The notes under the pieces: generated by a model | The model's database searches: none | Told to the model about the DNA's origin: nothing | What the model saw: only the letters and a program-made list of their open reading frames with translations | Shown here: piece by piece, positions 11,407 through 22,985 of the stretch | How positions within the stretch are numbered: position 1 is the stretch's first letter | Layout: every line of letters begins with the position of its first letter | From: Hemerocallis citrina | Taxonomy: Eukaryota > Streptophyta > Magnoliopsida > Asparagales > Asphodelaceae | Assembly (NCBI GenBank): GCA_017893485.1 | Contig: CM030358.1 | Location: 253,869,228-253,933,227, forward strand | DNA: 64,000 nucleotides | Reading direction: 5' to 3' | Program-made: the position numbers and the translations under genes

Positions 11407-11437
<31 letters not shown>

Positions 11438-11480
11438 ACTCACACACTCACACACTCACACACACACATATACACACAAA
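11405..11480. repeat. Poly-C plus CA microsatellite
   Basis: Nineteen C residues are followed by CACACA and CACACT repeats. It lies inside the LINE remnant, between the RT and zf-RVT parts. Confidence 0.85.
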
Positions 11481-11879
11481 AGGATTTGGGTTGACATACT
11501 CTTTTCTACTAGATATTAGCTTTTGCCCCTGCAGTCATCATCTTGACCCAAACAAGAAGAATCTGCTCCTGATTTGATCAATCCTCTTGATCACCCATGC
11601 TGGCAACTTGAAGAAGGAAGCAAAGTATACAGGTAGAGCTGAGATCATTGCATTGATTAACAGTAATCTTCCTCCCTTGGAGAGAAACCTTCCCTTCCAG
11701 AGAGTCACTTCTCAATCTTAGTAATGACCGGAAGCCAATTTATTTTCTTAGGTTTTCCCTTAAACAGTTGCATCCCTAAGTATTTGATTGGCAAATTTTC
11801 TTCCTGACACTCCAAAATTTAAGAGAATGCAGCTTGTTTGGCTCTAGAGCCTAGAGTTGCCAAAGTATATCAGTGAAGA

Positions 11880-12690
11880 CTTAGAGAAGTTGCCTGAGAC
11901 ATCAGCCAAAAAGGTGAAGAAGCAACTTCAAATGTATAATCTCTTGTTTTTCACCCTTGCAGAAAAGCATGATATCATATGCAAACTGTAATACTACTAA
12001 CTCACTTAAAGGGCCACTGAAATTGAGGTGAGAGAATACATCATTTTCTCTTCCAAGTTTTAACATTTGAGCAAGAGCATCTACAACCAGAATGAAAATC
12101 ATAGGAGAGAGGGGGTCACCTTGCTTGAGGCCTCTCTTGCAATGGATGGTACCTCATCTCATCCCATTAAGAAGGATAAAATATTTAGCTGAGTGCAGAA
12201 TTATATGAATTCATTAGCACCACCTAGGGCCAAAACCCATTGCAACTAACATGTCTTCAATGAAGTTCCAATGTACTGAGTCAAATGCTTTTTTGAAATC
12301 AATCTTGAGCATGAGGACATCTTTCTTCTTCCTAGAGCATAAGTTGATCAGTTCATGGGCAACTAGGAAGCATTCAAGCGTAGATTTACTCATTAGGAAA
12401 GCACATTGGGAAGATGATACCAACCCTTCTAGCATAGGGCTCCAAACTGTTGGCCAACACCTTGGTAAATATCTTGGAAGAGAAACTAAGAAGACTATTA
12501 GGCCTGAATTCCATACCAGGATGGATTACCTCCCAGAAGGATTGGAAGAAACTAACTGAGAGTTTATCTGGTCCAGGAGCCTTGTCACTACTCGTAGAGA
12601 ACACTGCATGTTTGATTTTATCTAGAGTGAAAGAAGAGTCTAATAGAGCCAGATCAGATTAATGGGGATATAAGTTGAGCCAGTCGACAT
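11880..12690 (-). pseudogene. LINE ORF2 reverse transcriptase remnant
   Basis: Recognisable RT blocks in order: SSDKAPGPDKLSVSFFQ, SSSQCAFLMSKST, LKIDFKKAFDSVHW, and LQFAYDIMLF. The last is the catalytic FADD box with its first Asp replaced by Tyr (FAYD), which should abolish polymerisation. The blocks are in different frames, separated by frameshifts and stops. Confidence 0.85.
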
Positions 12691-13166
12691 TAAAGAAAGG
12701 GAAAGCTGAGGTACCACAGATGGACTGAAAGTGCTTTTCAAAATCTATTCTGATACTCTTCTGTTCAGTGATAAGCTATTCATCCATCAACAAAGAATGG
12801 ATGTAATTCCTTCTCCTATTTCCATTTTCATTGCAGTGAAAAAATTTGTAATTGGCATAACCTTCTTTTAGCTAGGTCACCCTTGATCTCTGTCTCCAGT
12901 AAATGGTGTCAACCTGAACCAACCCCTCATATTCTAGTGTGAGGGTGCTTCTTTCCGCCATCACTGTTGAAGTAAGATCTCTAGAGTCCTAGGCAGTATA
13001 TAACTCATGGATTTTGAGGTCTTCTTCTTGAGCTTGATGCTTACAAAAGATTTATAACTCCAATCTCTAAGGCTTCTCTTCAGTATGATGAGTTTGTTAC
13101 CAAAGTTGTCAACTAGTGAGCCTCTGCAATTGAAAGATTTCTACATTCTTCTACCAAACTAGACAG

Positions 13167-13627
13167 TGTTGTGCGGAATACAAATCAAACCAACAATCAA
13201 ACGAGAGAAACAGCGAAAAACACAGAAAAGCAAGCAACACAAGAACACAAGATTTACGTGGTTCGGCAAAACAATGCCTACATCCACAAGGGGCGGTTGG
13301 GGTTTCTTTACTATGATCTCCAATGGGCAAACAAAGCCTTTACAAGAGATGACGGCTTCAAAATCCGAATAAGGTGTTACAATTTACAAAACCCTAACGG
13401 GTGTATTTATAGGGAAACTATTGGGCCTTTCGAATTGGGCCGAATCTGGATCCAAAACCCGCCGACAGTCGACTGACTCCCACATACAGTCGACTGCTGC
13501 TGCTGTATTCTCAGTCTTCGAAAACTCCTCTCTGGACAGTCGACTGCTCCTCCATCCAGTCGACTGAAGCTCTGAAACTTTCGAACACTGCAGATACCAA
13601 ATACCAGAATCGAGCCATTATCCTACA
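13167..13627 (-). repeat. Element D 3' LTR
   Basis: 461 bp. On the minus strand the promoter-type TATAAATA is at 13411-13404, and four CAGTCGACTG palindromes start at 13466, 13487, 13537 and 13557, upstream of it. Ends on the plus strand are TGTTGTGCGG...TCCTACA. Confidence 0.95.
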
Positions 13628-13710
13628 ATCTCCACCTTGGCGAGATCTTCCAAGTATCCAACAATCTCCACCTTGGTGAAATCTTCCAAGTAGCCCAAGC
13701 AATCTCCACA
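13628..13710 (-). promoter_or_regulatory. Polypurine tract, present in about three copies
   Basis: Next to the 3' LTR the minus strand reads CCAAGGTGGAGATTGT, a classic copia polypurine tract. The plus-strand complement AATCTCCACCTTGG appears again at about 13663-13676, and a partial copy AATCTCCAC at about 13700, at about 36-bp steps. Confidence 0.7.
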
Positions 13711-13833
13711 AATACTTCAAAACAATTGCTCATCACCAAATGTAACAAACGAACCCAAACTCCACCTTAGTATGATATCACATACTAAACAAACCAATAG
13801 CAAAGCACTATCCCAACTGCCCATGCCAAATTA

Positions 13834-16800
13834 TCAAACATGCAAAATATTAGCCAGGTTCATGCAATGCTTGAACTTGGCTGCCCCAACAACTTTGGTC
13901 AACATATCAGCAGGATTATCAGCTGTTCCAATCTTCACCAAATGAATATCACCATCCTTTATCAAATCACGCACAAAGTGATAACGGACATCAATATGTT
14001 TGGTCCTCGAATGATGAACTTGGTTCTTCGCTAAATGAATAGCACTCTGACTGTCACAGTGTACCTCCACCTTCTCCCGATGAATTCCCAAGCTCTTCAA
14101 AAGTCCATGTATCCAAATGGCTTCCTTCATGGCTTCAGCAACCGCCATGTATTCAGCCTCAGTAGTAGACAGCGCTACAGTGGACTGCAAATTGGACCTC
14201 CAACTTATAGGTGCCCTAGCCATAGTAAACAAATAGCCTGTAGTAGACCGCCTCTTATCTAGATCACCTGCATAGTCCGAATCAACATAACCCACCAATA
14301 ACCTGCTAATATTGTCATCCCTTTCAAATTTCAAACCCACATCTGTGGTGCCACTTATGTACCTCAAAATCCATTTAGCTGCATGCCAATGCTCTTTGCC
14401 TGGATCATGCATATATCGACTAACCATACTCACCGCCTGAGAGATGTCTGGTCGAGTACAAACCATGGCATACATCAAACTGCCAACCACACTAGTGTAA
14501 GGTACATTAGCCATATACTGTCTCTCTTCATCTGTACTTGGAGACTGAGAAGCACTAATTCTGAAATGAGTGGCTAAGGGTGTACTGACTGGTTTAGTTT
14601 TCTCATCTATACCGAACCGTTTCAGCACCTTCAAAAGATATTGCTTCTGTGTCAAACTCACTATGCCCTTTGCTCTGTCTCTAGTTATCTCCATCCCAAG
14701 TATCTTCTTGGCTTCACCAAGATCCTTCATCTCGAATTCAGAACTCAACTGATTCTTCAAATTTTGAATCTCCTTAGCATTTTTAGAGGCAATCAACATA
14801 TCATCCACATATAATAACAGATATATGAAAGAACCATCCTGCAATTTCCTGAAGTAGACACAATGATCAAACTCACTTCTGGAATATCCCTGCACTTTCA
14901 TAAACTGGTCAAACCTCAAATACTACTGCCTTGGAGATTGCTTCAACCCATAGAGAGACTTCTTCAACCTGCAAACACAACTTTCCTTCCCAGCAGTCTT
15001 AAACCCATCTGGCTGCAACATATAAATTTCTTCATCTAGATCTCCATGTAAGAACGCAGTCTTTACATCCATCTGTGTCAATTCAAGATCAAACTGTGCT
15101 ACCAAAGCTAACAAAATCCGAATAGAAGGATGCTTCACAACTGGAGAGAACACTTCATTGTAGTCAATTCCTTCCTTTTGAGCATACCCCTTTGCAACTA
15201 GTCTAGCCTTGAACCGAACACTGCCTTTTGGACCCTCTTTCTTCGTATACACCCACTTGCAACCAATTGCTTTCTTCCCCTTTGGTAGTTGCACTAGATC
15301 CCAAGTCTTATTCTTATGAAGAGAGTTCATCTCTTCATCCATAGCAACTTTCCAATCTGCATTTTCTGAACTTCTAGTGGCTTCTTTGAAGTTGGAGGGA
15401 ACTTCATCATCCACAATGGGAAGAGCAAATGCAACTGTATCTGTAAAGCGAGACGGTCGTTTGATATCTCTTCTTTGCCTTCTTACTGCAATTGATTCTT
15501 CCTGCTGGATAGGAACTTCTTCATCATTCTCAGTATCAACCACATCATCTTCATCTTGGACAGGAACAGGATTTTCAACTGACAACTTTTCTAACTCCAC
15601 CTGTTGGAGAACTCTCCTACCAGTCGACTGGTAATTGCCAACAGTCGACTGTCCCGAGCTCCCACTCTTCTGCTGTTCTAGACCACCAGTCGACTGATCC
15701 TGTACATCAGTCGACTGTCCCGAGATTCTGCCACTCACCCGTTGAAGAACTGTCCCACTCTTCTGCTGCTCACCAGTCGACTGTCCTATACCACCAATCG
15801 ACTGTCCCGAGCTAATCATGCTGGTCTCATCAAAAGTCACATCTCTGCTGATTACTAACTTCTTCTGTTCTGGACACCACAACCTGTAACCTTTGACACC
15901 AGTACTAAAACCAACAAATATAGCCTTTTTGGCTCTTGCATCAAGTTTAGTTTCAGTTACATGAAAATAAGCAGGACAACCAAATATATGCAAAAAACTA
16001 TAATCAGATGCAGGTTTACCACTCCATACCTCAATAGGCGTTTTGCCTTCAAGTGCTGCTGATGGTAAACGGTTGACAATGTGGCTTGCATATATAACAG
16101 CTTCTGCCTAAAATGTCTTCTTCAATCCAGACTGTGCTAACATACATCTCACCTTCTCAAGTAAGGTTCTGTTCATCCTTTCTGCAACCCCATTTTGCTG
16201 TGGAGTCTTCCTAACTGTGAAGTGCCTCTGGATCCCTTCATCTTCACACAACTTCAGAAACGGATCATTCTTATATTCCCCTCCATTATCTGACCTCAGA
16301 ACCTTAATTTTCCTACCAGTCTGATTTTCAACTTTCTTCTTCCAACTTGTGAACAATGTCAAAACTTCATCTTTGTGCTTCATGGTATATACCCAAACTC
16401 GTCTGGAGTAATCATCAACAAAAGTAACAAACCAGTGTCTACCACTCATAGAAGGTGTCTGAGTAGGGCCCCAAACATCTGTGTGCACATAATCGAGGAT
16501 ACCCTTTGTCTGATGTATAGCTGTACCAAATTTCACCCTAGTTTGCTTACCCAAAACACAATGTTCACAAAATTCCAACTTGCACCCTTTAGCATCTTTA
16601 AGCAACCCTTGCTTCACAAGCCCCTGCAAGGTCCTTTCTCCTGCATGCCCGAGTCGCATATGCCACAACCTAGTAGAATCGGGAACAACCTGTTTAGGTC
16701 TTTCAGTTACACTGGCAGCCTCACCCAAATATGTTTTTCCCTGCAAGAAAAACAAGTTCCTCTTTCTTTGCCCTTTCATCACCACGAGTGATCCGCTAGT

Positions 16801-18000
16801 CACCTTCAGAATGCCACCTTCACTAGCAAATTTCAATCCACTGGCCTCCAAAGCACCTAGTGAAATCAGATTTTTTTTCAAATCTGGAACATACCATACA
16901 TCTGAAAGCTCCCTAATAAGACCATCGTGCATTAGCAATTCAATCTTCCCGATTCCTACCTTCTTACAAGGTGCATCATTTCCCATCAAAACTACACCAC
17001 CATCCATATACTCCAAAGAAGTAAACCACTCCTTTTTCCAAGACATATGATAGGAGGCTGCTGTATCAAGAAACCATACTTCTTGATAAAGTGAGGGACT
17101 AGAAGCTAGTGCAAAAGAAAAATCCTCGCCACTTTCTAAATTATCAACAATCACATTTGCAGTCGAATTTCCCTTATTTCGTAGCTTTGGACAATCATTT
17201 TTCCAATGCCCCCTTTCATGACAGAAAGCACATTCATCCTTGGCCGGTATTTTCCTGTCCTTCGAAACTCCTCTCGATTTGGAACGAGATTTGTTTCTCT
17301 TTTTCCCAGATTTGGACTCAGATCTGGTCTCAGTCCTGCCCCTTACAATCAATGCCTCAGAAGTTTCCCTATCAACCATTTTATCCCTTCTCCTAGTTTC
17401 ATTATTCAACAGGGCATTTGCAACATCTTCATATTTAACAGTATCCTTTCCATATAGTAAAGTAGTTGCTAAATGATCATAACTTTCAGGTAATGAATTC
17501 AACAGAATTAGGGCTTTATCTTCATCCTTAATTTGCTCATCCAAATTTAACAAATCAGCCAATAATTTATTAAATGATTCAACATGAGCATTCATAGACA
17601 TACCTTCCGTGTAGGTGAAGCGAAAAAGTCTCTTCTTCAAATACAGCCGATTCTCCAAACTTTTCCTCATGTATTTGTCTTCGAGCTTCTTCCACAACAC
17701 CGCAGCAATGGTATCCCTCATCAAATCATACTTCTGAGCCTTCTCAATAAAGAGCCGAATAGTCCCACACGCAACTCGATTCAACTTCTTCCAATCTGCT
17801 TCGGACATATCCTTAGGTTTTTCTTTCTCCAAAGCAACATCTTGTTCTTGTTGAACAAGAACATCCAACACCTCACATTGCCACATCCCGAAATTGTTTG
17901 TCCCATCAAATTTTTCAACTTCAAATTTTGCGTTGTGAATCGTTGTTCTAGACGAACTTGATCCCACAACATCCTTGGTTGCATCTGCATCACCCGCCAT
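13834..18000 (-). pseudogene. Element D copia Gag-Pol polyprotein with two nonsense codons
   Basis: One frame runs 18000 to 13834 (about 1388 residues) with only two breaks, both TAG: 16110-16108 (KTF-stop-AEA) and 14925-14923 (SPRQ-stop-YLR). Both sit where the family has Trp. Domains: Gag; zinc knuckle CAFCHERGHWKNDC (about residue 257); protease with FLDTAAS; integrase with HTDVWGP, RSDNGGEY and NGVAERMNR; RT with TAFLHGDLDEEIYM and LYVDDML; RNase H with SDYAGD, TEAEYMA and NPADMLTK. Similarity is to Tnt1-type (Tork) elements. Between integrase and RT, a linker carries repeated Gln-Ser-Thr motifs coded by CAGTCGACT. Without suppression only Gag, protease and part of integrase would be made. 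Confidence 0.93.
15621..15804 (-). repeat. Three pairs of CAGTCGACTG palindromes inside pol
   Basis: Perfect palindromes start at 15621, 15642, 15687, 15708 and 15774, with a one-mismatch copy at 15795. Each pair has an 11-nt spacer of unrelated sequence, giving 21-bp spacing. In the protein they read Gln-Ser-Thr (Ile in the variant) seven residues apart, in the variable linker between integrase and RT. Confidence 0.9.
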
Positions 18001-18022
18001 CTCCCTCTAGATCAAACCAACA

Positions 18023-18034
18023 GCTCTGATACCA
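18023..18034 (-). promoter_or_regulatory. Primer-binding site for initiator Met-tRNA (element D)
   Basis: The minus strand reads TGGTATCAGAGC two bases inside the 5' LTR, the standard copia primer-binding site. Confidence 0.92.
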
Positions 18035-18036
18035 CT

Positions 18037-18497
18037 TGTTGTGCGGAATACAAATCAAACCAACAATCAAACGAGAGAAACAGCGAAAAACACAGAAAAG
18101 CAAGCAACACAAGAACACAAGATTTACGTGGTTCGGCAAAACAATGCCTACATCCACAAGGGGCGGTTGGAGTTTCTTTACTATGATCTCCAATGGGCAA
18201 ACAAAGCCTTTACAAGAGATGACGGCTTCAAAATCCGAATAAGGTGTTACAATTTACAAAACCATAACGGGTGTATTTATAGGGAAACTATTGGGCCTTT
18301 CGAATTGGGCCGAATCTGGAGCCAAAACCCGCCGACAGTCGACTGACTCCCACATACAGTCGACTGCTGTTGCTGTATTCTCAGTCTTCGAAAACTCCTC
18401 TCTGGACAGTCGACTGCTCCTCCATCCAGTCGACTGAAGCTCTGAAACTTTCGAACACTGCAGATACCAAATACCAGAATCGAGCCATTATCCTACA
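18037..18497 (-). repeat. Element D 5' LTR with promoter
   Basis: 461 bp. TATAAATA on the minus strand at 18281-18274. CAGTCGACTG palindromes start at 18336, 18357, 18407 and 18427, so they lie about 55-155 bp upstream of the TATA box, in U3. Two pairs with 21- and 20-bp spacing. Confidence 0.93.
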
Positions 18498-18639
18498 GAC
18501 AATTGTGGATCTGAGAACCAGGCTACTTCAAATATGAAGAAATTCATTTTTGGGGGGATAGCTAGAGTATCAAGCACAATCCGATAGTGATATAAGTCAA
18601 TCCTGGGTAGAGAAGATTGAATATTATAGGGAAATTTAG

Positions 18640-19220
18640 AATCTCATTCTTGTGTGATTAGGACCATGCCCAACCTATTCATGGAGGGGTTGCTTCTTAG
18701 GTTGGACCAAGTATACTTCCTGCCAGACAGGGGCATATCAATAAGGTTGAGATTATTCATAATATCAGCAACTTCCTCCATGTCTCTCAGGCAGCCCTTT
18801 CCCCTGTTTCTCCAATGGTCGGATGGAGTAGAATTAAAACCTCATGCCAACCAACAACTCTATCATCCTTCTCAAAAGGGCATATCCAGTTGTGATCGAC
18901 TATTCTTGTCCAGTAGCTCTATCTTTCCATGAAATTGACACTGAGAAAATGTTCATAGCTGAATAAAGAACATCATATATGTCGTCATTCCATCAAACCA
19001 TTACTCCTCCACAACTATCAATAGCATCTAGGATCACCCAGTTATTGATTGTAGACCCTCCAATAGATTTAAGCTCCTGATACTATGCTTTGTGAGCTTG
19101 GATTTTTTAATACAACCTATAGATAGTTTAGCCATAATGATACCATCTTTGAACAAGGAGCACTCCTCAAGACTTCCAAGTCCTCTTACATTCCAACATC
19201 ATATCCTCATTGCAACAGGA
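18640..19220 (-). pseudogene. LINE endonuclease remnant
   Basis: The minus strand shows CWNVRGLGS near 19190, the usual start of plant LINE endonucleases, and downstream LIDMPLSGRKYTWSN, the conserved block near the end of the domain. Stops occur between them. It is separated from its RT by element D. Confidence 0.75.
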
Positions 19221-19930
19221 AAAACAAGCAAGCAAAACTAAAGCTAAAATAAGCATCATACCTAAAACAAAGGATAATGAACTCATCTTGAGGAACTAGT
19301 TGGCGTGAGGCCAACTACATTCTTCTCATAGTTCCTAACCTTTGCAATGTCATGAGACCCTTTAGCCACCACCCCCACAAACTATGCAATACCGGTGAGA
19401 TCTTCATCTAACAATAAATTAAAGAAGATTTTTGTACCTAAGTTTGAGGCTGATCTATCCATGCTCTTAGCTGAGGAAGAAGCCTTCTTTGCGAACTTAT
19501 TAACTAGTGTTCTCAGAAAAGAGGAACCACCAAACAATAGATGCAATGGCTTCTTGGATGCCTGGGAGATACTTCTCTTGGTCTTGGTCATGGCTGCCAC
19601 TTCCTCAAAACCAGGAGGAATGTCTTTAGCTTGGGAGGCAAGGGCTGATGCTGCTTTGATCGTTGGGATCCTTTGGTAGGCCTGAAATCTCAGCCAACTA
19701 GGAATACATGGATTTAGGAATTCGAATTGATTTTCCTTCCCAAGTTATCTCCTTTAAATTCTTATAAAATATATCAAAGTTGATGGGATTATTGCTAGAA
19801 AAACCGGAATCACCAGATTTGGGGGATTGCCAGTATCATCAGGCCCCTTGATTTCATCCTTGAATTGTGCCGATTTCTATTTAGAAATCTTCGAGGATTC
19901 CTCCTAAGATTCTGCTTGAGAATCTGCCCA
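19221..19930. other. LINE inter-ORF region, no gene seen
   Basis: This lies between the ORF1 and endonuclease remnants. Only short frames without recognisable motifs are present. Confidence 0.4.
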
Positions 19931-21115
19931 ATTAGTTGCCTCTCTAACCTCTACCATTATCGCCTTTCCATCTTTGATTTTCTGACGGAGACGACCATCC
20001 TTGACTGAGCAGTGAGAACCTTTCCTTTGGCTCACTTTCCTTGGGGATAGGGACTGGTTCGGCCATCTCATTGACTTCTTCTAGTACATTCATCCTCCAG
20101 AATTGGGTTCCAGCTCCTTGATGATAAAGTAGCTTAGAAGCAGGCTCTGTAATGAACAGTAGAACATTCCCAATTTCCACATCCGCCATCAGTATAGGTT
20201 GACCAACCAATAGCACATAGACATCATATTTCTAGCTCCCCCTGCCATGGGGTGGTGTAGTTGACCTCCAAAGTGAGTTGGATTTTTGACAGATTCTGGA
20301 CCTCCAAAGTGAGTGCATCAACCTTGTTTTTCTTAGCCTTTATATCTCATGGTGGTCAACTTAGTAAAAGGGTTAAGCAGCTCTTCTAGAGACGAAGAAT
20401 TCCAAATATGGTAGGAATGTTGGGGGATATTGATCCATTCCAGGTGAAGCAGGGCTTTGGCTTCTGTTTTGCGCCTATTTTAGGTGACCTTTGGGTCACT
20501 GCAGCGTGATGCCGGTAAAGTGAAGAAGTCCTTCCATTACTGCATCCTTTACCATGTCCTTCGTTGGAAATTGCATGGAGTATACTCCCTCTCCTACCTT
20601 GTCTAGGGTCCACCACCAACCCTTCTACTCCTAATCCCAGTTAAGGGCGGACTCCATATCATGTTTGGAGCATGAGTCATTGATGACATGAAGATAACCA
20701 CTGGTATAAAGCTCCTCCGATGCCAGTGCAACCTCCGAGTTAAATCCAATTTGCATGTTCAGATATGGGCACCGGTTGAAGGCCAGACAGTTTTTTGCCT
20801 TGTGGCCGAACCACTTACAGTTAAAGCATAGATCACTGCCTTTCTGCATTCTGCCACAAGATGGCCTGCCTCGCCGCACTTCATGCACCTCACTTCCATC
20901 TTCTTCCCTGATTTGGTTTATCGTTTTTGGTTGAAGGTTTTGGGGACATTGGGTTTTGGTTTGGGTTGAAAATAGGGTTAGGAATTTCTGATGACCGGGT
21001 TGTTGCAATGAGATGAAGGGGTTTGTAATGATGAGAAGGGGGTAGGTTGAGGGTTATGAGAGCCTCAGCAAAAGATTTAAATCTTTTCTTTTCTGCGTGG
21101 GGGCACATGACCAAT
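19931..21115 (-). pseudogene. LINE ORF1 remnant with CCHC zinc knuckle
   Basis: The minus strand codes CFNCKWFGHKAKNC (near 20800), a CCHC knuckle. Downstream a stretch resembles the DUF4283-type RNA-binding region of plant LINE ORF1 (GEGVYSMQFPTKDMVKD). Frames are broken. ORF1 in L1 elements binds the element RNA; this copy cannot encode a whole protein. Confidence 0.65.
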
Positions 21116-21157
21116 AAGAATCAAGCCCCCCTTCCCCCCCCCCCCTTCATCTTTTCT

Positions 21158-21160
<3 letters not shown>

Positions 21161-21228
<68 letters not shown>
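21161..21228. repeat. TG microsatellite
   Basis: About 34 TG repeats, preceded by C-rich runs and followed by G-rich sequence, near the 5' end of the LINE remnant. Confidence 0.95.
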
Positions 21229-21234
<6 letters not shown>

Positions 21235-21311
21235 GGGGAGGGGGGTAAGCTCCGGGCAAAAAAGGAATTTGTCAAATTTTTTAAAAAGGGTAAAGAGAAT
21301 CTTATACTCGT

Positions 21312-22104
21312 TGATGCTGTTTATTTCTGAGAAACGTGTGGAAGCACCAGGTGTGAGTTCGGACTCAATTTGTATTGAAGGAGATTGCCGCTCGTCTGCC
21401 GACCTTCAGTTGACCTTCTGGGACCTACGATGAGCTCAGAAAGATGTTGAAGGTTGGGCTCGGATCGGAAGGGTCGGATCCGAGGTCTTGTGTACCTGCA
21501 GACGGTCCTGAAACACCGGGGTTTGTCCCGGTGGCGGACCCTCCGATGCTCTAGTCAGTCTCTGTGAGAGAGTAGCAATAACTAGGTATATTTAAGTGGC
21601 AAAAGATTGATTACCTCAAAAGGTGGGTGTGGGTCTAGTATTTATAGAGAATCCCAATCGGGTTTGGTTCCACTTGGGGGCCGGGTTTGGATCCGAAAGC
21701 CCATGGGCCTTACGTGGCAGAAGGCCCAGGGGGTTTAGGGCGGACGTGGCGATACCAGGAGTGGTATAGGGCTGACGTGGCGAAACCCTTGGCGGTATTT
21801 AGGAGCTGACGTGGCCCATCGTGAGCCCCCTGTGCCTCTGGGGGGAATCGGAGGGCCTAGGCTGCGCCAGGTCATCCTTCTGCCCCGCCAGAGAGGGGGG
21901 ACGGCCTGTGGGACTGCCCCGGATCGGACTTCGAGTGCTACTGAGGCTCGTCGGTACGAGGAGGCCAGTACTGTGAGGGCAAACCGGAGGTTCGGCGCCG
22001 ACCCTGAAGTGGTTCGGGGCCGAGCTAGATAGCTATTTTTACCTTTCTGAGCGGGAATTGTATTGGGCCCTGGTTGGGCCTCAGGCCATTTTTACACTGT
22101 CACA
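21312..22104 (-). repeat. Element C 3' LTR
   Basis: 793 bp with plus-strand ends TGATGCTG...CTGTCACA. A TATAAATA box is on the minus strand at 21646-21639. The polypurine tract GGAGTGGGGGGCT (minus strand) lies just inside, about 22107-22120. Confidence 0.95.
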
Positions 22105-22173
22105 CAAGCCCCCCACTCCTGCAGGGGGTGCGGGAGCTAGCCGTGGAGGAGTGCTTATGGTTGTAGAAATGAG

Positions 22174-22985
22174 ATGGCGAGTCATGAGGCCTTCCTGAGA
22201 AGACTACCCTGGTGCTAGACCTGACCTCGAGCAGGTCGAGGGATTACGGGCCAACAAGGGGGGTGGCGAGCCGTTGGCCTTCCTGAGAAGACCACCCTGG
22301 TGCCAGACCTGACCTCGAGCTTGGCGAGGGATTACTGGAAGGCAAGGGCGATGGCGAGCCGTGAAGCCTTCCTGAGAAGACTCCCCTGGTGCCAGACCCG
22401 ACCCCGAGCCGGTCGAGGGATTATGGGCCAACAAGGGGGGTGGCGAGCCGTTGGCCTTCCTGAGAAGACCACCCTGGTGCCAGACTTGACCTCGAGCTTG
22501 GCGAGGGATTACGAGAAGGCAAGGGCGATGGCGAGCCGTGAAGCCTTCCTGAGAAGACTCCCCTGGTGTCAGGCCCGACCTCGAGCCGGTCGAGGGATTA
22601 TGGGCCAACAAGGGGGTGGCGAGCCGTTGGCCTTCCTGAGAAGACCACCCTGGTGCCAGACCTGACCTCGAGCTTGGCGAGGGATTACGGGAAGGCAAGG
22701 GCGATGGCGAGCCGTGAAGCCTTCCTGAGAAGACTCCCCTGGTGCCGGACCCGACCTCGAGCTTTTCGAGGGATTATGGGCCAACAAGGGGGGTGGCGAG
22801 CCGTTGGCCTTCCTGAGAAGACCACCCTGGTGCCAGACCTGACCTCGAGCTTGGCGAGGGATTACTGGAAGGCAAGGGCGATGGCAAGCCGTGAAGCCTT
22901 CCTGAGAAGACTCCCCTGGTGCCGGACCCGACCTCGAGCCGGTCGAGGGATTATGGGCCAACAAGGGGGATGGCGATCAGTTGGC
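22174..22985. repeat. Tandem array of ~88-bp units in a 177-bp higher-order repeat
   Basis: The core CCTTCCTGAGAAGA recurs nine times at about 88-bp steps. Odd and even units differ in a regular way, one type with GAAGGCAAGGGCGATGG and the other with GGGCCAACAAGGGG, giving a 177-bp higher-order period. It lies between the 3' LTR and the antisense gene promoter, where Tat elements commonly carry tandem repeats. Reading frames through it are artefacts of the repeat. Confidence 0.9.

Larger units (their letters stand above)
13167..18497 (-). mobile_element. Element D: full-length Ty1/copia element, Tnt1/Tork-like
   Basis: Two 461-bp LTRs (13167-13627 and 18037-18497) flank a copia polyprotein on the minus strand. 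The 5' LTR is on the right, next to an initiator-Met primer-binding site; the polypurine tract is next to the left LTR. The LTRs differ at about four positions (about 99% identity). The flanks GACAG and GACAA give a target duplication with one mismatch. The internal frame has two nonsense codons. It inserted into the LINE. The most unusual trait is a paired CAGTCGACTG palindrome present in LTR and pol. Confidence 0.95.
9800..21120 (-). mobile_element. Decayed L1-type LINE, interrupted by element D
   Basis: Minus-strand remnants occur in L1 order: ORF1 with a CCHC knuckle (about 20800), an apurinic-like endonuclease start (about 19200), RT motifs (about 12690-11880) and a zf-RVT C-terminal region (10937-10400). 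Frames are broken many times. Element D splits it between endonuclease and RT, with flanks GACAG / GACAA as an imperfect 5-bp target duplication. The outer limits are approximate. Confidence 0.8.
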
